Assembly: GCA_050955045.1 (NCBI GenBank)
Contig: JBPBQV010000002.1
Location: 62,001-126,000, forward strand
DNA from: Mucilaginibacter_A sp050955045
GTDB taxonomy: Bacteria > Bacteroidota > Bacteroidia > Sphingobacteriales > Sphingobacteriaceae
Direction of reading: 5' to 3'
Length of the DNA stretch: 64,000 nt
The notes below the pieces were generated by a model. The model had not been told where the DNA came from, made no database searches, and saw only the letters and a program-made list of their open reading frames with translations. The stretch's first letter is position 1, and each line of letters opens with the position of its first letter. Made by a program: the position numbers and the translations under genes. This document shows positions 8,234 through 17,026 of the stretch, one piece after another.

Positions 8234-8704
8234 ATGACAAGAAACCTAAAGCTGCTGATCCTGATAATTTTGCTGATTGCCTTTGCTTTCAATTCCTGCA
8301 AAAAAGAAAGCACTAGCTCTCTTACTACTTTTTTAACACAACGGCCTTGGAAAATGGCGTTGTTGCAAAGGTTTGCTTATGTAAACAATGTTTTAGTAAA
8401 AACAGATACTTTACAAAGCACTTGCGCTTTAACCCAAACGCTTACATTTAAAAAAGATAATAATTACACTTACCAAAATTATGTGTGTACCAATAGTACA
8501 ATCAATAAACCGTGGTCGTTTACAGCTGATTATTTGTACCTCAACTTAAATTCTGATATCACTATAAATTCTTTAAAAATGCAGAGCCCGGCACGTATTA
8601 TTACTCTGGGCCAATATTCTTTGGTTTTTGATGCTGGCGACATCAACACAACTTACACCAAAACAGATTCTGTAATTATTTTTCGTTATGGTTTTGTGCA
8701 TTAA
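8234..8704 (+). CDS. Putative lipoprotein (possibly lipocalin-like)
   Basis: From ATG 8234 the protein has 156 residues and begins with a lipoprotein signal: MTRN, a hydrophobic run, then AFNSC with the lipid-modified Cys. An ATG at 8225 is possible, and a longer frame reaches back to a TTG at 8141, but the signal peptide favours 8234. The mature part has alternating polar and hydrophobic strands (LTFKKDNNYTYQNYVC, WSFTADYLYLNL) and resembles the small lipocalin-like lipoproteins common in this family. That resemblance is weak. A TACTTTTG at 8217-8224 could be a -7 element, but it would leave almost no leader. Confidence 0.65.
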   Translation: MTRNLKLLILIILLIAFAFNSCKKESTSSLTTFLTQRPWKMALLQRFAYVNNVLVKTDTLQSTCALTQTLTFKKDNNYTYQNYVCTNSTINKPWSFTADYLYLNLNSDITINSLKMQSPARIITLGQYSLVFDAGDINTTYTKTDSVIIFRYGFVH

Positions 8705-8713
8705 ACAAACCAA

Positions 8714-8735
8714 TACTGTTTTTACTGCCTAAAAA
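8714..8735 (-). repeat. Dispersed motif copy (ACAG type, full length with left arm)
   Basis: On the minus strand TTTTTA, then GGCAG, then TAAAAACAGTA. This is a small perfect stem-loop 10 bases upstream of the purN start codon. Confidence 0.75.
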
Positions 8736-8745
8736 TTCAATTAAA

Positions 8746-9351
8746 ATGTCTTTACCAACAGTTGTTGCAACGCCAGTAAAAAAACGAATAGCCATTTTTG
8801 CTTCCGGTTCCGGCTCGAACGCACAAAAAATAATGGAACATTTTATAAAGAACGATTACGCAGAAGTTACGCTGATTTTAACCAATAATCCGGAAGCTTA
8901 TGTTTTGCAGCGTGCTGATAATTTTGAAATTCCAACACATATTTTTAACAGGAAAGCGTTTTACCAAAGCGACGAAATTATCCATTTGCTGGCCAGTTTA
9001 AATATTGATTTAATTGTGCTGGCCGGATTTCTATGGCTGGTTCCGCAAAGTTTAATTGCAGCTTATCCCGGCAAAATCATCAACATTCATCCGGCATTGT
9101 TACCAAATTATGGTGGAAAAGGAATGTACGGCGATCATATCCATCGTGCGGTTTTAGCTGCGCGGGAGAAAGAATCCGGCATTACCATTCATTTTGTGAA
9201 CGAAAATTTTGATGAAGGCGAAATCATTCAGCAATTCCGTTTTAAAATAGAACCGAATGATCAATTGGAAAATGTGCGCTTTAAAATCCAGCAGTTAGAG
9301 CATCAGCATTTTCCAAAAGTAATTGAGAGTTTATTGAAGAAAATAAAATGA
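8746..9351 (+). CDS. purN: Phosphoribosylglycinamide formyltransferase
   Basis: PurN transfers the formyl group of 10-formyltetrahydrofolate to GAR in purine synthesis. The 201-residue protein shows the phosphate loop ASGSGSN (19-25) and the catalytic residues Asn113, His115 (NIHPALLP) and Asp156 (NFDEGEI), matching N106, H108 and D144 of the E. coli enzyme. The ATG at 8746 gives a short N-terminal extension before KKRIAIFAS. It precedes purH, with a 194-base gap. Confidence 0.96.
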   Translation: MSLPTVVATPVKKRIAIFASGSGSNAQKIMEHFIKNDYAEVTLILTNNPEAYVLQRADNFEIPTHIFNRKAFYQSDEIIHLLASLNIDLIVLAGFLWLVPQSLIAAYPGKIINIHPALLPNYGGKGMYGDHIHRAVLAAREKESGITIHFVNENFDEGEIIQQFRFKIEPNDQLENVRFKIQQLEHQHFPKVIESLLKKIK

Positions 9352-9355
9352 GTCT

Positions 9356-9385
9356 GATACTGTTTTTATAGAGGTAAAACAGCAT
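9356..9385. repeat. Inverted pair of dispersed motif copies between purN and purH
   Basis: GATACTGTTTTTATA (minus-strand copy) is followed immediately by GAGG and then TAAAACAGCAT (plus-strand copy, one A short). The two make a palindrome starting 5 bases after the purN stop codon. As RNA it would be a hairpin of about ten mainly A-U pairs. Confidence 0.7.
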
Positions 9386-9518
9386 TTGCATTACAAGTCA
9401 AAGCCGTTTAAAATCTCACGTTTAAAAAACTGCATTTCAAATTCAGCGGATTCCTTTATAATATCTAATACTTCTTTTACCACCATAAAATCCTCCAACC
9501 AAAAAACATTATTTTTTT

Positions 9519-9526
9519 TAGCTTTG
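9519..9526 (+). promoter_or_regulatory. Possible -7 element of the purH promoter
   Basis: TAGCTTTG matches TAnnTTTG and lies 20 bases before the purH ATG. No TTTG sits at the expected -33 distance, so the match is partial. Confidence 0.4.
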
Positions 9527-9545
9527 CGGCTTATTTCTACTGTTC

Positions 9546-11072
9546 ATGAGTCAGCCTGTCAAAATAAAAAATGCTTTAATTTCTGTTTATTATAAAGATA
9601 ACCTGGAGCCGATTATCCGGGAATTGAGCCGCTTAAACGTAAAGATATATTCTACTGGCGGCACAGAAACTTTCATACGCAATTTAGGTGTTGATGTTGT
9701 TCCCGTAGAAGATTTAACTTCTTACCCATCCATTTTGGGCGGTCGCGTAAAAACACTTCATCCTAAAATATTTGGCGGCATTTTAAACCGTCGGGAACAC
9801 GAAGGCGATCAGCAGCAAATTGCGGAATACGAAATCCCGGAAATTGATCTGGTTATTGTGGATTTGTATCCGTTTGAAGAAACGGTTGCTTCCGGTGCTT
9901 CCGAAGCAGATATTGTAGAGAAAATTGATATTGGCGGTATTTCCCTTATCCGCGCAGCAGCAAAAAACTTTAAAGATGTACTGATTTTAGCTTCTAAAAA
10001 TGATTACAGCGAACTGGAAAATATTCTGAAAACACAAAATGGCGAAACGACTTTAGTACAACGTAAAGATTTTGCACGTAAAGCTTTTCATATTTCTTCG
10101 CATTATGATTCAGCGATTTTCAACTATTTTAATCAGGAAGAACCAATTAACATCTTTAAACAAAGCATTGAGCCTGCACAAATTTTGCGTTACGGCGAAA
10201 ATCCGCACCAGCAGGGGATTTTTTATGGTGATCTGAATCAATTGTTTGATAAATTGGGCGGTAAAGAACTTTCCTACAATAATTTAGTTGATGTGGATGC
10301 GGCCGTTGCATTAATTGACGAATTTGATGAACCAACCGTTGCGATTTTAAAACATACCAACGCTTGCGGAATTGCAAGCAAAGAAACTGTTTCAAAAGCT
10401 TGGCTGGCGGCATTGGCTTGCGATCCGGTTTCGGCTTTTGGCGGAGTTATTATCACTAACGTAGAAATTGATGCGGCAACGGCGACAGAAATCAGTAAAT
10501 TATTTTTTGAAGTATTAATTGCACCTGCTTACGAAGAAGAAGCTGTAAAAATATTAACCGCAAAAAAGAACCGGATTATTTTATTGCGTAAACCATTGGA
10601 ACTTTCTTCAAAATTATTTAAAACTTTGTTAAACGGCGTTATTGAGCAGGACAAAGATTTGGTGATTGAAGGGCCGGATCAAATGCAGACAGTTACTAGT
10701 AAACAACCTACGGAACAGGAACTGAAAGATTTATTTTTTGCGAATAAAGTTGTAAAGCATACGAAATCTAACACCATTGTATTTGCAAAAAACGATCAGC
10801 TGATAACCAGCGGTGTTGGCCAGACTTCCCGTGTAGATTCTTTGAAACAGGCCATTGTTAAAGCAGAAAGTTTTGGTTTTGATTTAATGGGAGCCGCGAT
10901 GGCTTCAGACGCGTTTTTTCCTTTCCCGGATTGTGTAGAAATTGCAGCAGATGCAGGCATTACTGCTGTTTTACAGCCGGGTGGTTCTATCAAAGATCAG
11001 GATTCTATCCAAATGGCCAACCAAAAAAATATTGTGATGGTTACAACCGGCATTCGCCATTTTAAACATTAA
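9546..11072 (+). CDS. purH: Bifunctional AICAR transformylase / IMP cyclohydrolase
   Basis: PurH catalyses the last two steps of IMP synthesis. The 508-residue protein has the MGS-like cyclohydrolase domain first (KIYSTGGTETF; GGRVKTLHPKIFGGIL) and the transformylase domain after about residue 200. The latter shows RYGENPHQQG, the catalytic Lys-His pair in KHTNACGIA and the conserved end TTGIRHFKH. The length is normal. Its position between purN and mreB is consistent with Sphingobacteriaceae gene order as I know it. Confidence 0.97.
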   Translation: MSQPVKIKNALISVYYKDNLEPIIRELSRLNVKIYSTGGTETFIRNLGVDVVPVEDLTSYPSILGGRVKTLHPKIFGGILNRREHEGDQQQIAEYEIPEIDLVIVDLYPFEETVASGASEADIVEKIDIGGISLIRAAAKNFKDVLILASKNDYSELENILKTQNGETTLVQRKDFARKAFHISSHYDSAIFNYFNQEEPINIFKQSIEPAQILRYGENPHQQGIFYGDLNQLFDKLGGKELSYNNLVDVDAAVALIDEFDEPTVAILKHTNACGIASKETVSKAWLAALACDPVSAFGGVIITNVEIDAATATEISKLFFEVLIAPAYEEEAVKILTAKKNRIILLRKPLELSSKLFKTLLNGVIEQDKDLVIEGPDQMQTVTSKQPTEQELKDLFFANKVVKHTKSNTIVFAKNDQLITSGVGQTSRVDSLKQAIVKAESFGFDLMGAAMASDAFFPFPDCVEIAADAGITAVLQPGGSIKDQDSIQMANQKNIVMVTTGIRHFKH

Positions 11073-11079
11073 CAGTAAA

Positions 11080-11106
11080 CCGTAAAACTGTTCTACGGAT
11101 TCTTTT
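11080..11106 (+). terminator. Weak hairpin after purH
   Basis: CCGTA (11080-11084) pairs with TACGG (11094-11098) and is followed by ATTCTTTTA. The stem is short and the T run is interrupted, so termination is uncertain. Confidence 0.3.
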
Positions 11107-11158
11107 ATGGAACAAATTTTCGTCAACTTTGCAAACAGCTAATACTTGAAATAAACAA

Positions 11159-12181
11159 ATGGGTCTATTTAATTTTTTTACGCAGGAGATTGCCATTGAT
11201 TTAGGCACTGCAAATACCCTGATTATTCATAATGATAAAGTGGTGGTGGATGAACCTTCCATCGTAGCGTTTGATCGAACGACAAATAAAATAATTGCTA
11301 TTGGGCGCCAGGCTATGCAAATGGAAGGCAAAACCCATGATAATATCCGAACTGTACGGCCTTTGAAAGATGGTGTAATTGCTGATTTTAATGCTTCGGA
11401 ACATATGATCCGCGGTATGATCAAAATGATCAATAAAGGCAAAGGCTGGTTTTTTCCTTCGCTGCGCATGGTAATCTGTATTCCTTCGGGCATTACCGAA
11501 GTTGAAAAACGTGCCGTACGGGATTCTGCTGAAATTGCAGGTGCAAAGGAAGTATATCTGATTTATGAACCAATGGCTGCGGCTGTAGGAATTGGAATTG
11601 ATGTAGAAGAACCAATGGGCAATATGATTATTGATATTGGTGGCGGAACAACAGAAATAGCCGTTATTGCGCTTTCAGGTATCGTTTGCGATCAATCTAT
11701 CCGTGTTGCTGGTGATAATTTTGATTCTGATATTGTACAATATATACGCCGCCAGCATAATATCATGATTGGTGATCGTACGGCTGAAAAAATTAAAATT
11801 GAAGTTGGTGCAGCTTTGCCAGAACTGGCAGATCCACCACCAGATTTTGCGGTACAAGGCCGTGATTTGATGACAGGCGTGCCTAAACAAATCACCGTTT
11901 CTTATACTGAAATTGCGCACTGTTTAGACAAATCCATCTCTAAAATTGAGGAAGCAATTTTGAAAGCATTAGAAATTACGCCACCAGAACTTTCAGCAGA
12001 TATTTATCAAACCGGTATCTACTTAACTGGCGGTGGTGCTTTGCTTCGCGGATTAGATAAACGCGTAGCAGCAAAAACCAAATTGCCGGTCCATGTAGCC
12101 GAAGACCCATTACGTGCCGTAGTACGTGGCACGGGTACAGCTTTAAAAAATATTGGAAGCTTTAAATTTTTAATGCAATAA
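11159..12181 (+). CDS. mreB: Rod shape-determining protein MreB
   Basis: MreB is the bacterial actin that organises lateral cell-wall synthesis at the inner membrane. The 340-residue protein shows the actin-fold nucleotide motifs: phosphate 1 IDLGTANT (near residue 14), phosphate 2 IIDIGGGTTEIAV (near 158-170), and the adenosine motif YLTGGGALLRGLD near residue 290. An amphipathic N-terminus (MGLFNFFTQ) fits membrane binding. It opens the operon mreB-mreC-mreD-mrdA-rodA. Confidence 0.97.
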   Translation: MGLFNFFTQEIAIDLGTANTLIIHNDKVVVDEPSIVAFDRTTNKIIAIGRQAMQMEGKTHDNIRTVRPLKDGVIADFNASEHMIRGMIKMINKGKGWFFPSLRMVICIPSGITEVEKRAVRDSAEIAGAKEVYLIYEPMAAAVGIGIDVEEPMGNMIIDIGGGTTEIAVIALSGIVCDQSIRVAGDNFDSDIVQYIRRQHNIMIGDRTAEKIKIEVGAALPELADPPPDFAVQGRDLMTGVPKQITVSYTEIAHCLDKSISKIEEAILKALEITPPELSADIYQTGIYLTGGGALLRGLDKRVAAKTKLPVHVAEDPLRAVVRGTGTALKNIGSFKFLMQ

Positions 12182-12183
12182 AG

Positions 12184-12234
12184 CAGTTGACGGTTGCTAG
12201 TTACGTGTTTCCAGTAACTGGCAACCGATAACTG
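12184..12234 (+). repeat. Long hairpin between mreB and mreC
   Basis: A 14-base stem (12191-12204 with 12214-12227, one T-G wobble) has a 9-base loop. It is extended by CAGTT/AACTG across a two-base internal loop. No T run follows, so this is not a simple terminator. The right half also reads as degenerate heptamers (TAACTGG, CAACCGA, TAACTGA, CAACACA). It may affect mRNA processing or the ratio of MreB to MreC. Confidence 0.7.
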
Positions 12235-12256
12235 ACAACACACAACTTAGAACAGA

Positions 12257-13084
12257 ATGCGTAACCTCTTGATTTTTATTACCAAGTACAACGCATTTTT
12301 TTTATTTATCATTTTTGAAATTACTGCTTTAGTTACCTTTGTAAAGTACAACAACTTTCAGCAAGCTACTTTCATCAGTTCTTCTAACCAGGTTGTAGGT
12401 ACAGTTTATTCCAAAGTAGATCAGCTGACAGATTATTTTAAGTTAGGTATTACCAACGACAGCCTGGCCAGTGAAAACGCCCGTTTACGCAACCAGCTAA
12501 AATCTTCTTTTTATGTAGATTCCTCCGTGGTAAAAACAGTAAACGATACCGTTAACAAACAGCAGTACACTTATATTTCTGCACGGGTAATCAACAATTC
12601 CTTTAATCGCCGAAATAATTATATTACCATAAACCGTGGTAGTAATGCTGGAATAACTAAAGGAATGGGCGTAATTTCTGGATCGGGTGTTGTTGGGATT
12701 GTTACTTTTACCGGCCCAAATTTATCTACCATACAATCTTTATTGCACGAAAATACGCGCATCAGTGCCATGCTTGCAGATTCTAACAACATCGGTTCTT
12801 TAATTTGGGACAACAACCTCGATCCGACAAAAGCCATGCTGATTAATATCATGAAGCAGATCAAGATTAAAAAAGGTACACCGGTAGTTACTTCGGGCTA
12901 TTCGCTTTTTCCTGTCGGAACAATGCTGGGGCACATCAGCAGATTAGATGCTAAAGACAGCAATAATGGAACTGGTATTGAAGTAAATTTGTCTGTAAAT
13001 TTTAGCAACCTGCAATATGTATATGTGGTAACAGACAAATATAAACCAGAACAGGATAAACTGGAGGCGCAGGAAAAACAATGA
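12257..13084 (+). CDS. mreC: Rod shape-determining protein MreC
   Basis: MreC is the periplasmic scaffold linking MreB with the PBP2-RodA synthase. The 275-residue protein has one N-terminal membrane helix (about residues 12-30), a coiled-coil segment (about 60-85, LASENARLRNQL) and the beta-rich MreC domain with the GSNAGITKGMGVIS and VTSGYSLFPVGT motifs. Its last four bases overlap the mreD start (ATGA at 13081-13084), indicating translational coupling. Confidence 0.95.
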   Translation: MRNLLIFITKYNAFFLFIIFEITALVTFVKYNNFQQATFISSSNQVVGTVYSKVDQLTDYFKLGITNDSLASENARLRNQLKSSFYVDSSVVKTVNDTVNKQQYTYISARVINNSFNRRNNYITINRGSNAGITKGMGVISGSGVVGIVTFTGPNLSTIQSLLHENTRISAMLADSNNIGSLIWDNNLDPTKAMLINIMKQIKIKKGTPVVTSGYSLFPVGTMLGHISRLDAKDSNNGTGIEVNLSVNFSNLQYVYVVTDKYKPEQDKLEAQEKQ

Positions 13085-13596
13085 GCAGAATAATTTTATT
13101 CAACATTTTACGCTTTATTGTACTGGTATTTATACAAGTATTTTTGCTGAAAAATATGTCTTTGTACCATGTTGTTACGCCTTACTTTTACATCCTGTTC
13201 ATACTGCTTTTACCATTTAATATTCCTAATCTGTTATTATATCTGCTGGCTTTTGCATTAGGTATCACAATTGATGCTTTTTATGATACGCCCGGATTAC
13301 ATGCAGCAGCATGTGTTTTTTTAGCTTATGTCAGAATCATTTTCATCAGTGTAACGGTACAAAAAGAAGGTTTTGACAATGAGCCGGAACCAACTTTAGG
13401 ACTGATGGGTTTCCGTTGGTTTTTTTTGTATGCGTTGATTTTGACGTTTTTGCATCACTTTTTCCTGCTTAACCTAGAGTCTTTTCATCTGTCGCAAATT
13501 CTGTTTACAACAACACAGGTTATCTTTAGTACTTTGTTTACGGTACTTTTAATGTTAATATCCGGTTTAATGTTTTTCAAAAAGAAAGCACGTTAA
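13081..13596 (+). CDS. mreD: Rod shape-determining protein MreD
   Basis: A 171-residue polytopic inner-membrane protein with about five hydrophobic helices and few polar loops, as is usual for MreD. It shows little sequence conservation, so the assignment leans on its position between mreC and mrdA. The start overlaps the mreC stop, and its stop overlaps the mrdA start by one base (TAATG). Confidence 0.9.
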   Translation: MSRIILFNILRFIVLVFIQVFLLKNMSLYHVVTPYFYILFILLLPFNIPNLLLYLLAFALGITIDAFYDTPGLHAAACVFLAYVRIIFISVTVQKEGFDNEPEPTLGLMGFRWFFLYALILTFLHHFFLLNLESFHLSQILFTTTQVIFSTLFTVLLMLISGLMFFKKKAR

Positions 13597-15584
13597 TGAA
13601 TAGTTTTTTTGAAAGGCGATATGTAATTCTAGGCATTTTCATTGTAGTGATGCTGATGCTGATTGGTCGTTTATTCTACATTCAGATTGTGGATGATAAA
13701 TACCTGGCCTTCGCACAAAATAATGTTATCCGCAGGTTTATCAAATATCCGGATCGTGGAGCCGTTCTCGATAGAAATAATAAAATATTAGTACAGAATG
13801 AGCATGTATATGATATTTTGGTGATTCCAAAACAAGTACATGAATTTGATACGCTGCAGTTTTGCAATTTGCTGCAAATTGATAAAAAGGGTTTCAATCA
13901 GCGCTGGGAAAAAGCCAAGCATTATTCCTACTTCCGGGCATCTGTATTTGAAAAACAATTATCTGCAAAACTTTACAATTCTTTCCAAGAACACTTATTT
14001 GAGTTTCCCGGTTTTTTTGTACAGCCACGTTCAGTCAGAACTTATCCTGATTCTTGTGCTGCACAATTTTTAGGGTATATTAGTGAAGTAAACGATCAGA
14101 CGATTGAAAAATCCAACGGTTATTATCGTCCCGGTGATTATGTGGGTAAAAGTGGCGTAGAAAAAGCATATGAAACTGTTTTGCGCGGACAGCGTGGTGT
14201 GGAAAATTTATTGGTAGATTCCCGGAATGTACCTAAAGGAAAATATTTGGATGGTAAGTATGATACAGCCGCAGTAGCTGGAGAAAGGCTAATTTCCTCA
14301 TTAGATATCCGCATTCAGAAACTGGGCGAAAAACTGATGCAAAACAAAGTAGGCAGTATTGTAGCAATTGAACCAGCTACCGGTGAAATTCTGGCTTTTG
14401 TAAGCAGTCCAACTTATGATCCCAATGACTTAGTTGGCCGCGAACGAGGCAATAACATCTCGGCGATGTATAAAAATCCGTATAACCCTTTGTTTATCCG
14501 TCCGATACAAGCTTATTATCCGCCGGGTTCTTCTTTTAAACCGTTAGCTGCGTTGATTGCTTTGCAGGAAGGAATTATTACACCTCAAACTACGTTTTTT
14601 TGTCCTGGTGGATATCAGGCAGGCAGCCATTGGGTTGGTTGCACCCACCATCATGGCGTAACTAATTTAAGTTATGGTATTGAAGGCTCCTGCAATACCT
14701 ATTTTTGCAATGTTTTTAATAAAGTAGTGAGCCAGCCGGGCTTTCCGGATATGACGGCCAGATATTTAAACTGGAAAAACAGAGTCAATAAATTTGGATT
14801 TGGAGTGAAGCTGGATGTAGATTTACCTAACGAGAAAAGAGGTTTTGTACCTGCCCCGGCCTGGTATAACAATCGGTACGGTAAAAACCACTGGCGGGCA
14901 AATACAATTATTTCATTGGCTATTGGGCAAGGTGAATTGTTAGCGACACCTTTACAAATGGCTAATATTGAGTGTACCATTGCCAATCGCGGTTTTTATT
15001 ATCGCCCGCACCTGATTAAAGCCATTGGTGATAAAGATGTCATCAAAGCAGAATTTAAAGAACGAATAAATGTTGGCATTGATTCTAATTACTACGAGCC
15101 TGTAATTAATGGTATGCAAGCCGTAGTTGAACGCGGAACCGCAGCAGCTTCACGTATACCAGGGATAATTATGTGTGGAAAAACCGGAACGGCGCAAAAT
15201 CCTCATGGCGAAAACCACTCAGTCTTCGTAGCTTTTGCACCACGCGATAATCCTAAAATTGCCATTGCAGTTGTGGTAGAAAATGCCGGTCAGGGTGCTT
15301 CCTGGGCTGCGCCGATTGCTTCTTTTATCATAGAAAAATATTTAAAAGATACGCTTAGCCGCAGGTCATCGGGTATCAATCCGCAAAAATATATGGATGC
15401 TAACTTATTACCTCCGTTACGTGGAAGCTTGGCAAAACCTAAACTTAAACCTCTGCCAAAAGATTCTTTAAAGAAGATTCAGGCAGATAGTAACAAAAAA
15501 GGCATTAAAAAGGATACTGGTAAAAAACCTAAACCTGTTGTTAAATTAGCAGCTATCAGCATAAAAAGACGCGACAATGAATAA
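13596..15584 (+). CDS. mrdA: Penicillin-binding protein 2 (elongation-specific transpeptidase)
   Basis: PBP2 cross-links peptidoglycan during rod elongation as the partner of RodA. The 662-residue protein has one membrane helix (about 10-30), the pedestal domain with PDRGAVLDRN, and the transpeptidase domain. The active-site motifs are Ser312-xx-Lys315 in GSSFKPL, SCN (365-367) and KTGT (529-532). A Lys/Pro-rich tail follows residue 600 and looks disordered. It is translationally coupled to mreD, and its end overlaps the rodA start by 8 bases. Confidence 0.96.
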   Translation: MNSFFERRYVILGIFIVVMLMLIGRLFYIQIVDDKYLAFAQNNVIRRFIKYPDRGAVLDRNNKILVQNEHVYDILVIPKQVHEFDTLQFCNLLQIDKKGFNQRWEKAKHYSYFRASVFEKQLSAKLYNSFQEHLFEFPGFFVQPRSVRTYPDSCAAQFLGYISEVNDQTIEKSNGYYRPGDYVGKSGVEKAYETVLRGQRGVENLLVDSRNVPKGKYLDGKYDTAAVAGERLISSLDIRIQKLGEKLMQNKVGSIVAIEPATGEILAFVSSPTYDPNDLVGRERGNNISAMYKNPYNPLFIRPIQAYYPPGSSFKPLAALIALQEGIITPQTTFFCPGGYQAGSHWVGCTHHHGVTNLSYGIEGSCNTYFCNVFNKVVSQPGFPDMTARYLNWKNRVNKFGFGVKLDVDLPNEKRGFVPAPAWYNNRYGKNHWRANTIISLAIGQGELLATPLQMANIECTIANRGFYYRPHLIKAIGDKDVIKAEFKERINVGIDSNYYEPVINGMQAVVERGTAAASRIPGIIMCGKTGTAQNPHGENHSVFVAFAPRDNPKIAIAVVVENAGQGASWAAPIASFIIEKYLKDTLSRRSSGINPQKYMDANLLPPLRGSLAKPKLKPLPKDSLKKIQADSNKKGIKKDTGKKPKPVVKLAAISIKRRDNE

Positions 15585-16839
15585 CCAGCGCAGTTTTTTT
15601 TTTAATGTGGATTGGTTTACAGTTATTCTTTACCTTGCCCTTTGCATCATTGGCTGGTTTAATATTCATTCGGCTATTTTTGATGAAGAACATCCAAGTA
15701 TTGTTGATATCAGTACTAATTACGGCAAGCAATTTATTTATATTGTTTCGGCATTAGTTTTAGCAACTGTTATTTTGCTGATGGAAAGCCGTTTTTTCAG
15801 TGCGCTGGCACCAGCAGTTTATACCATTACTGTTATTTTGCTGATTCTTGTTTTAGTGATTGGAAGAAACGTAGGTGGAAATCAGGCCTGGATTTCGCTC
15901 GGTGGCGGATTTAGGTTACAGCCTTCAGAATTTGCAAAATTTGCTACTTGTCTTATGCTCGCCCGTTATCTTAGCGGAACCAATATTAAAATAACAGACA
16001 CCAAATCTTTTTTTGTAGCAGCAGCCATCATTGTTTTCCCGATGGTGTTGATTATCTTACAACCCGACGCTGGCTCAACACTCGTTTTTTGCTCGCTCAT
16101 TTTTGTATTATACCGCGAAGGTATTTCACCACTTTTCCTGATTACAACTGCGCTGGTAATTACTTTGTTTATCCTTACTTTACTGGTAGACAAAGTTTAT
16201 TTGATTAGTATCCTTGTAGCCATTGCCGCTCTTTTGGTTTATTTTTTCCGAAGAAATAATGCTTTAATGATTACCGTTGCGGCTGGTTTTGTCATATCTG
16301 TCACCATGATTTTTAGCGTAAGCTTTTTATATTACAATGTGTTAAAACAGCATCAAACCGTTAGGATTGACGAATGGCTGGGCAAAACCAATGATTTGAG
16401 AGGAATTGGATATAATGTTAACCAATCTAAAATTGCCATTGGTTCTGGCAAATTATGGGGAAAAGGCTACTTAAAAGGTACGCAAACCAAGTTTTCTTTT
16501 GTGCCCGAACAAAGCACTGATTTTATTTTTTGTACCGTTGGAGAAGAATGGGGTTTTGCTGGAACGCTTAGTGTAATCTTGATTTACTTGATTCTGGTTT
16601 TCCGAATTGTGTTTATAGCAGAACGACAGCGTTCCAATTTTTCCAGGATTTATGGTTATGGCGTTGCTTCTATCATTTTTTTCCACGTTTTTATCAATGT
16701 AGGAATGACGATTGGGCTGGTTCCGGTTATCGGAATCCCTTTGCCGTTAATTAGCTACGGCGGATCTTCTTTATGGAGTTTTACGATCCTGATTTTTATC
16801 TTGCTAAAACTGGATGCAAACAGGATGGGAATCGTTTAG
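15577..16839 (+). CDS. rodA: SEDS-family peptidoglycan glycosyltransferase RodA
   Basis: RodA polymerises lipid II into glycan strands in the elongasome. The 420-residue protein has about ten membrane helices and the family motifs PEQSTDFIFCTVGEEWGF and GIPLPLISYGGSSL. The final gene of the mre operon, it overlaps mrdA by 8 bases. Confidence 0.96.
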   Translation: MNNQRSFFFNVDWFTVILYLALCIIGWFNIHSAIFDEEHPSIVDISTNYGKQFIYIVSALVLATVILLMESRFFSALAPAVYTITVILLILVLVIGRNVGGNQAWISLGGGFRLQPSEFAKFATCLMLARYLSGTNIKITDTKSFFVAAAIIVFPMVLIILQPDAGSTLVFCSLIFVLYREGISPLFLITTALVITLFILTLLVDKVYLISILVAIAALLVYFFRRNNALMITVAAGFVISVTMIFSVSFLYYNVLKQHQTVRIDEWLGKTNDLRGIGYNVNQSKIAIGSGKLWGKGYLKGTQTKFSFVPEQSTDFIFCTVGEEWGFAGTLSVILIYLILVFRIVFIAERQRSNFSRIYGYGVASIIFFHVFINVGMTIGLVPVIGIPLPLISYGGSSLWSFTILIFILLKLDANRMGIV

Positions 16840-16903
16840 TAGCTGTGATTTAGAAATCGTTTTCAAAAAAAGAGCTTGTTTAAACTTTTTCAGGCAAAAA
16901 TTA

Positions 16904-16915
16904 GTGCTTCTTTTA
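16904..16915 (-). repeat. Dispersed motif copy (GAAG type)
   Basis: On the minus strand TAAAAGAAGCAC, after rodA. It is in inverted orientation to the copy at 16985; the two could form the arms of a 12-base stem around a 69-base loop between two convergent genes. Confidence 0.7.
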
Positions 16916-16984
16916 TCGATATTAATTCTGTTTTGATGTTTGAAGGAAACGTGAGATTTTAATTTTTTAATAAATTTTAGTCAA

Positions 16985-16996
16985 TAAAAGAAGCAT
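16985..16996 (+). repeat. Dispersed motif copy (GAAG type)
   Basis: A perfect TAAAAGAAGCAT, preceded by ATTTTAGTCAA, which supplies the left arm TTTTAG. It is the inverted partner of 16904-16915. Confidence 0.75.
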
Positions 16997-17026
16997 GGAA
17001 AATACACCAAACAAAATTTATAGGTT

